DNA of 64,000 nt from Quercus robur (lineage: Eukaryota > Streptophyta > Magnoliopsida > Fagales > Fagaceae): the NCBI RefSeq assembly GCF_932294415.1, contig NC_065543.1, forward strand, positions 42,988,277 through 43,052,276, read 5' to 3'. The notes under the pieces were generated by a model. That model saw only the letters and a list, made by a program, of their open reading frames with translations, made no database searches and had not been told where the DNA came from. Every line of letters starts with the position of its first letter. Position 1 is the stretch's first letter. Shown here piece by piece: positions 57,527 to 64,000 of the stretch. The position numbers and the translations under genes are program-made.

Positions 57527-59714
57527 TTTTTTTTGATTAATACATTGAATTTTTTATAGAATCCAATCTCAAAATAAAAGTGTTACTGGCATACCTTTTA
57601 TTCATCCACATCTTTTGTTTATATTGTCAGATTTTAAATTTAAATTGAAAGATTTGTCATCTAAATATAAAAATACCGTAAATAGTAAATACAAAAAATT
57701 TTCAAATAAGATTACAACTTAAAAAGAGTCCACAATGGAGGTGTAAGGGACATATTGGAGAGGGAAGAGGCAATAATTTTTCCCATCACACCCAATCTTA
57801 AAAGAGTATGGAGGTATAATAAGAAAATGCAATCCAACAATGGACTTGTCAAAATTCAAATCCAATAAAAAAAGATTAAGTAAGGTTGTAGCCTAAGGCT
57901 ATAACCTTACTTAATAAAATAAACATTACTACATATTTTGAAAATCTAACTGTTAAATTGCATGCTCTTTACATTCTTAATACATATGTTAAATTTTGCG
58001 TTAATCGGATGTTATTTACTATATGATCTATAAGCTTATATTTTATGCATAATTTTAAATTACAAAAACTTGCGATTTAAACAATTTGTTAATGAAATAG
58101 CTATTAATCTTTAATTTTGTTAAAATTTTGCAAGCATGAGGATATAAGAAAAAGATGTAATGCAACAGTGGATTTTTCAAAATTCAAATACAATAAAAAG
58201 ATATTTAGTAAGATTATAGGTTAAGACTACAACTAATTTTGTAACTAAACTTTATTATTCTGGTAATTGATGTGGGAGAGATAAATTATTTTGGTGTTAT
58301 TGAAAAAAATAAAGACACAGGTAGCCCTAATAATGGAATGTTCAACGTTGTGAAGGGACCAATTGGGTTGGGTTCATACTTCATATAAATAAAAACGTGT
58401 GAAGGATGATATTAATAATTGCTATGGACCCTAAAAAGTATTGTCTGTCTGTGATTGGAAATGACAATTATGACATAGGTCCAATGCAATTTTTTTTTTT
58501 TTTTTTTGCTGAATAGATCCAATGCAATTATATTTTGAGAAATGTTTTTAGGAATACATCTTAGACATGGAGCTTATGTGAATCATAAAGAATGACGCAC
58601 CGATGAACCTAAAAGGAAGCATACCCAAGACATTAGTGGAACTATATATGAGGGGATTAAATTAAAGGCCATGTAATTTTTTTTTTTTTTAAATTTTTTG
58701 GTAAAGCAGTTCATATAAATTTTTGAGGAACAAAATAATCAAATAGTTGTAAATTAACTTACATAAAAAAAAAAAAAAAAAAAAAAACACTTCATTAGCT
58801 GTTGTACTAAAATCTTATTCTCTTTCCCTTGTGTGTTACGTCAGCTGAAATCGTGTTTTCAGAATAAGAGTTTACAATTTCACAATTATAATTAAAAATG
58901 TGTGTTGAAAACATGATTTTACAAAGTGTGTGAAAATAAAAGTGTGAAACACCTATGAGCATTCATATTACTCTTTGTAAAATAGGAAAAACTTCACATT
59001 TTGCCCAACAAACCTCCAAAACTTTCTTCTCAAAAAAAAAAAAAACCCAAAGCCTTTCACATCAATCTCTGTATAATTGTGTAAAATCTATTCACAAATC
59101 ACAACTACAATAACCATATAAATTTACTCTAAGATTATTTATTTTGCAATTAATTTTTTTATCATTTTTTTACTTATTCCGAGAACGAAGAAAGAGAGTG
59201 GATGATAGTTTTTGTATCCGAAAAAAGAGAAATAATTAAAAAAGTCAAGAAAAAAAAAATAAAATAGAATTTAAATTAGATAATTTAAATGGATATTTTG
59301 AAAAATAGTAAGGTAAAATTAAAAAAAAGAAAAAATTTTATGTTAAAATAAAATTTTGCCTAATCTAACGTGAAATAATGTATTATTCTCCTTGTCCACA
59401 CTCCATTTACTTTGGAGTTTGTACAAAGCACATTTTTTCTTATTTTATTTGCTGAGTGGACCGTTCGAGCATAGAGAGGACATTAATGATTAATCAGTTT
59501 TTTTTTTTTTTAGAGACATTAATCAGCTGATTACCAATACCAATACCAATAAATAATACCATATCCTATTAAACAATTATTATTATTACAACTTTACAAC
59601 CCAAAAAACACAAAGCACGAGTTTTATAGAATATCTTTCCCAAAAAAAAAAAAGTTTTATAGAAGAGAATTTGCAGGTTTCTCAAAAAAAAAAAAAATTT
59701 GCAGAGAGATAGAG
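57527..59714 (+). other. Spacer and upstream region of transporter copy 2
   Basis: No gene. Poly-T/poly-A runs lie at 58491-58508, 58679-58691 and 58766-58787. A stretch at about 58970-59070 (gagcattcatattactctttg, aaacttcacattttgccc) is weakly like the AGAGC-TIR elements. No clear TATA box before the ATG at 59715; A-rich runs occupy the leader. Confidence 0.4.
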
Positions 59715-61739
59715 ATGGATAGGCATAGGCTGGGACTGAGCACGAGATGGATAGCAACGGTGGCGAGCATATGGATCCAGTGCAGCTGCGGTTCATCCTA
59801 CACCTTCTCCATCTACTCCTCCGTCCTCAAATCAACCCAAAACTACGACCAATCAACGCTCGACACCGTCTCCGTCTTCAAAGACATAGGTGCCAACGCC
59901 GGCATCCTATCGGGCCTCCTCTACTCCTCCGTCACGCTCAATTCCTCCTCCTCCTCCTCCTCCACCTTCCTCGGACCCTGGGTGGTCCACGTGGCCGGTG
60001 CGATCCAGTGCTTCCTAGGCTATTTTCTGATGTGGGCCTCCGTCGTTGGATTGATCCACCAGCCTCCGGTGCCGTTGATGTGCCTCTTCATGTTTCTCGC
60101 AGCTCATTCTCAGACTTTCTTCAACACCGCCAACGTTGTCAGTGGCTTAGAAAACTTTCCGAATTATGGTGGGACCATCGTTGGAATCATGAAGGTACGG
60201 TACTTACGCGTGTCTCTTGTCTTTCTTCAATTTTCACTTCCATCATCGGAGGAGCTCGTACAAAAATATCGTTGTTACTGTTTTTTACTATGTTTCCCAG
60301 TTTAACTTTTTACTGAAAAGTTTTTACACCTTGTTAAAATCGAATTATCAAAATATGATTTCACAATTTGGGAAAAATGATTGTTTAATCTTAATTTTTT
60401 TAACCATGTAGCCAAATAGCCCCTATGTAGCAAAATATCATTGTTTTGCAAATTTTTAAATACAAATCATCATATTAGTATCAAGTTTCTATGCAAAATT
60501 ATCCAAAAATTTAAGTGACAAAATATTCATGCAGAACTTGACATCAGTAATGTCGAGTTTCAAAATAAGGTATTTTCCTACCTCGTTTGAAAATGATGCT
60601 AGCTACATAGTTCAAAAATTATGACTAAAGAGTTATTTTTCCATTCACAGTTTTACAATTACAATTGAAATTATGCTTTTAAAATATGATTTCACAAACT
60701 GTGTACTGCAATGTGTAACAAGTTGTATGTAACAATAGTTAGTGTGTTATATATGAATCTCAAAAACCTTCTTTGGATTTTTATTGCTATTAGTTGCAAT
60801 TGTCAATTAAAAAATTGACTGAAAAAACTATTTCAAATAAGAGTTTAGTTTATCTCCAGTACTTTTCTAACTGAAATTTCCTTTTGTTTTAATAAAAAAC
60901 TATCAAATCACACTCTAACTAAATAAATGGTGGAGATTAAAACTCACTATCAATATTTTTCTTTTTTTGGGTATTTAAAATAAAAAGAAACCACCCATTA
61001 AAAACAATATAGAAGGAAGCTAAACCCTTCAAATAATTGGGTCATTATTCAACGCAATAATAAGAGAAAACATTGTACTTTTTTCTAGAAAACTGAGTCA
61101 GAATTAGAGAACTGTTGAGTCAACAGTGTTGAGTAAAGTTAAGGACATGTGTACGCAAAGCTGACTAATGGAAAGAAGTAACGCTTTTCTTTGCTTTGAT
61201 CTTGAAGATTCCCAGTACTTTTTTTTTTTTTTTTTTTTTTTTTTGATGGGGATGATTCCCTGTGCTTGGTGCGTGATCAATTGAAAGAAGTAATAACCAC
61301 ACAACAAATTGATGCATGATGTTGTATAAATCACAAGTTGCTACTGTAGTAAATACTAAAGTTTGTTAAATCTGCAACATTATTGAATAAATAACACCTT
61401 TAGGTGAGAGATTAAATCATAAAAATTGAGATTTCAACAATCATCAAACATAATTCAATTATTATGTTGGTGGAAGTGAAATAAAATTTACAACTTTCGT
61501 TGGTGAAAACATTTAGAAATTTCCTCTTGCTTGTGAATCTTGAAAAAGAGAAAAAATGGGAATCTTGGAAAAGTTACCTCTTTGGCCCACTACGCATCAC
61601 CTAACCAAAGTACAGTTTGGAAGGGAATTTTCAATGGACATATACAAAAGCTGAAACCAAGCTCAATGAAAATAGGCCGATGTTAGGCACAAGAAAACTT
61701 TTCACATTATGACAAAATTAGAGGCACATCACTTTTACT

Positions 61740-61778
<39 letters not shown>

Positions 61779-63729
61779 GGTAAACACATATCACTCTTAC
61801 ACACTCTCATCATTGATACTATTTTTATGAGTATCAATAACTGTACGACACTTAAACAATTGTAAAATTTTTTTGTGAAAATCTTTTGTACTTAATTGGC
61901 TTTTATTCTTCTTCTTTTAAGTGTAAATAGGTTTGCAGCATTAGCCTGGGTGAGATATTTTATTGAGGCTTGTTTCTCCTCATGAAACTTAAATAACCAA
62001 AATTTATTTTCTTTTTTCCTTTATCTTGTGAACCAAGCGAGTATGTAAGGTATATTGTGCCAAAAATGGATTTTGGTCGTTTTCTTTGGAAAATTGGATA
62101 ATAAGTTAAAAATATCTCATGTTTGAGCTCAGCTCTACTCGCTAAACTTACTAGCCAAGTTCTGAGCCATTTGGCTCTCATGACATTTGGTATAACTGCA
62201 TTTCATATTATGTATAAGTATCTTGTTTTGAATGTCAAGAGAATGACATACTTTTCATCTTGCCTAGACACTTTGTTGTGACTTTTGACCAAATTGTGTT
62301 TGTAACAATTCTGAATCAAAATGATTAAATTCTCCTTGTGAAGTCATTGATGAACAAAATATGCTGCTATTGGTTCTTGAAACCTTTAATGCTTAAAAAT
62401 GAATGGTTAAGCTATAAGGTCCATTCTATACAAGTTCCTTAAGCTAGTTATATTATATCTTTCTATCAATGCTCTTGTTTTATGCATGGTATAGAATCAT
62501 GAAAAATGTGTCATACTACATTCTTTCATGGACAGGGCTTTCTCGGTATCAGTGGAGCAATACTAATCCAAATGTATGACACACTATGCAAGGGCGAACC
62601 AAGCACATACCTTCTGATGCTTGCTTTGTTGCCTACACTTGTCTCTCTTGTGCTTATGTTTTTGGTGAGAATTTATAAAGCAACCACAGCTGATGACAAA
62701 AAGCACTTAAATGGTTTCTCTGTGGTAGCTCTAAGCATTGCTGGTTATCTCATGATTATCATAATTTTGGAAAACATATTCACTTTGCCATTATGGGCAC
62801 GCATTTCTACGTTCATTCTTCTTCTGATTCTAGTTGTATCACCTCTTGGAATTGCAATCAAGGCCCTGAGGGAGGACTCAAATAGATCATTACAAAAATA
62901 TTCAATTGAGACTAATCTTTTAACAGACAATGCTGAGCAAATCACATCCCCTAAATTTTCTACAGCAGAGGATCCTATAGAGTATCATCAATTGCCAAGT
63001 GGTGACAGCAAAGTCAAGGGAACTTCTGATGACAAAATGCTTGTCAATGAAGAACAGTTGAATCTTTTGCAAGCCATGCGTACTGTAAATTTCTGGATGT
63101 TGTTTATTGCCATGATATGTGGAATGGGCTCTGGGCTGGCTACGATTAATAACATGAGCCAAATAGGGGAATCTCTAAATTACACAACTACAGAGATAAA
63201 TAGCTTGGTTTCTTTATGGAGTATCTGGAATTTTCTTGGCCGTTTTGGAGCTGGATATGTATCAGATTATTTTCTGCACTCCAGAGGTTGGGCAAGGCCA
63301 TTGCTGATGGCTTTTACTCTTGCCACAATGACTGCTGGCCACATAGTTATTGCATCTGGTTTTCCCGGAAATTTGTATGTTGGTTCAATCCTAGTGGGAA
63401 TTTGTTATGGTTCTCAGTGGTCATTAATGCCCACCATCTCTTCTGAGATATATGGTGTTAGGCACATGGGTACTATTTTCAACACTATTGCCATAGCAAG
63501 TCCAGTGGGATCTTATATTTTCTCTGTGAGAGTAATTGGTTATTTTTATGACAAGGAGGCATCTGGTGAAGATGACTCATGTTCTGGTACTCACTGCTTT
63601 AGGTTATCTTTTTTTATCATGGCTTCTGTGGCTTTTTTGGGGTTCATTGTTGCTGTTGCATTGTTCTTTCGGACTAAGAGATTCTATCAGCTAGTTGTGC
63701 TTAGAAGGTTAAGGCATGCTTTAAAATGA
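59715..63729 (+). CDS. Nodulin-like / MFS membrane transporter (NFD4-like), copy 2
   Basis: Two exons, 59715-60194 and 62536-63729, joined in phase 0 across a 2341-bp intron (GAAG|GTACGG ... GGACAG|GGC). 557 residues. Organisation and motifs match copy 1: LSTRWIATVASIWIQCSCGS; LDTVSVFKDIGANAGILSGL; ATINNMSQIGESL; GRFGAGYVSDYF; YGSQWSLMPTI. It differs by a serine run (SSSSSSSST) after the second or third helix, an added tract in the loop facing WVVHVAGA. The middle loop (TDNAEQITSPKFSTAEDPIE) is conserved between copies. No lesion is seen, so both copies appear functional; the substrate is unknown. Confidence 0.93.
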
Positions 63730-64000
63730 TGAGAAGTAAATATGAGAACTTTGTGTATGGTGAAAAGGAAATATTAGCTGAGGCCATAACCTTTGTGATT
63801 TTTTCTGGGTGTCATATATACGGTGGTTTATTTGATATCGGGTGAAATGGTATCTGTTTGTATGATAAAAGGAAAGTTTATGGAAAAACTTTTATAGTTG
63901 TATTTTGTCATCTTATTGATATTTATTGTAGTTTCACATCATTCATCATCTTTTTAAAAAGTGGTCAAATTGTTACACCCACTGAATGATTTTTCTAGGA
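63730..64000 (+). other. 3' flank of transporter copy 2
   Basis: Similar to the 3' flank of copy 1 (gagaactttgtg, gccatacctttgtgatttattctgg against the same here). The similarity fades within 200 bp. Confidence 0.6.

Noticed and set aside
58970..59430. Third copy of the AGAGC-TIR family
   Set aside because: gagcattcatattactctttg is only weakly similar and no matching right end could be found.
1..64000. tRNA or rRNA genes
   Set aside because: I saw no cloverleaf with intact A and B boxes and acceptor stem, and no rRNA core sequence; only the SINE-like stretch at 54920 has Pol III boxes.

Overview
This window is plant nuclear DNA, almost certainly from a woody eudicot (a Fagaceae-like tree is a guess from style, not a result). 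The evidence is spliced genes of plant-only families, a CC-NBS-LRR resistance gene, a Tat-lineage Ty3/gypsy element, Stowaway and PIF/Harbinger-like MITEs, Mutator-like foldback elements, plant L1 LINEs, long (GA)n/(CT)n/A-T microsatellites and AT-rich spacers. No CRISPR array, operon or prokaryotic signal is present.

Layout. Positions 1-10615 are one Tat-type Ty3/gypsy retrotransposon. Its 5' LTR is cut by the window edge. Gag-pol lies in one frame broken only by stop codons. Downstream come an 81-bp tandem array, an antisense intron-containing extra gene on the minus strand, and a 729-bp 3' LTR. At 12596-12865 lies the first exon of a BRUTUS-like hemerythrin-domain gene (minus). Two solo LTRs related to the big element follow (13979-14777 and 21436-22201). 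Between them is a small complete LTR element with a perfect 5-bp target duplication (16730-18639) that carries a PHD-finger fragment from a host gene.

A two-exon nodulin-like/MFS transporter gene (NFD4-like) lies at 23379-26341, and a paralogue lies at 59715-63729. Between them is TE-rich DNA holding a segmental duplication, block A about 34578-39859 and block B about 45710-50786. Each block carries a FANTASTIC FOUR-like (FAF) gene on the minus strand. Copy A is open but has a 117-bp internal duplication. Copy B is broken by a DNA transposon and has diverged. The blocks have acquired different insertions: a Mutator-like foldback, a LINE tail and a Stowaway MITE in A; an AGAGC-TIR element and a hAT-like element in B. 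Each block therefore supplies the empty site for the other's insertions.

Between the two blocks is a CC-NBS-LRR gene (40286-42844) whose only visible lesion is one in-frame TAA between the NB-ARC and LRR parts. A 5'-truncated LINE with a 15-bp target duplication (51701-54439), a hAT-like element, and a striking long inverted-repeat element (55911-57526) fill the space before the second transporter gene.

The cellular genes do not form a pathway. The region reads as a locus shaped by local duplication (transporter pair, FAF pair, disease-resistance gene) and repeated transposon insertion. Coordinates of TE ends were read by eye. Those with target-site duplications are firm; the others are approximate.
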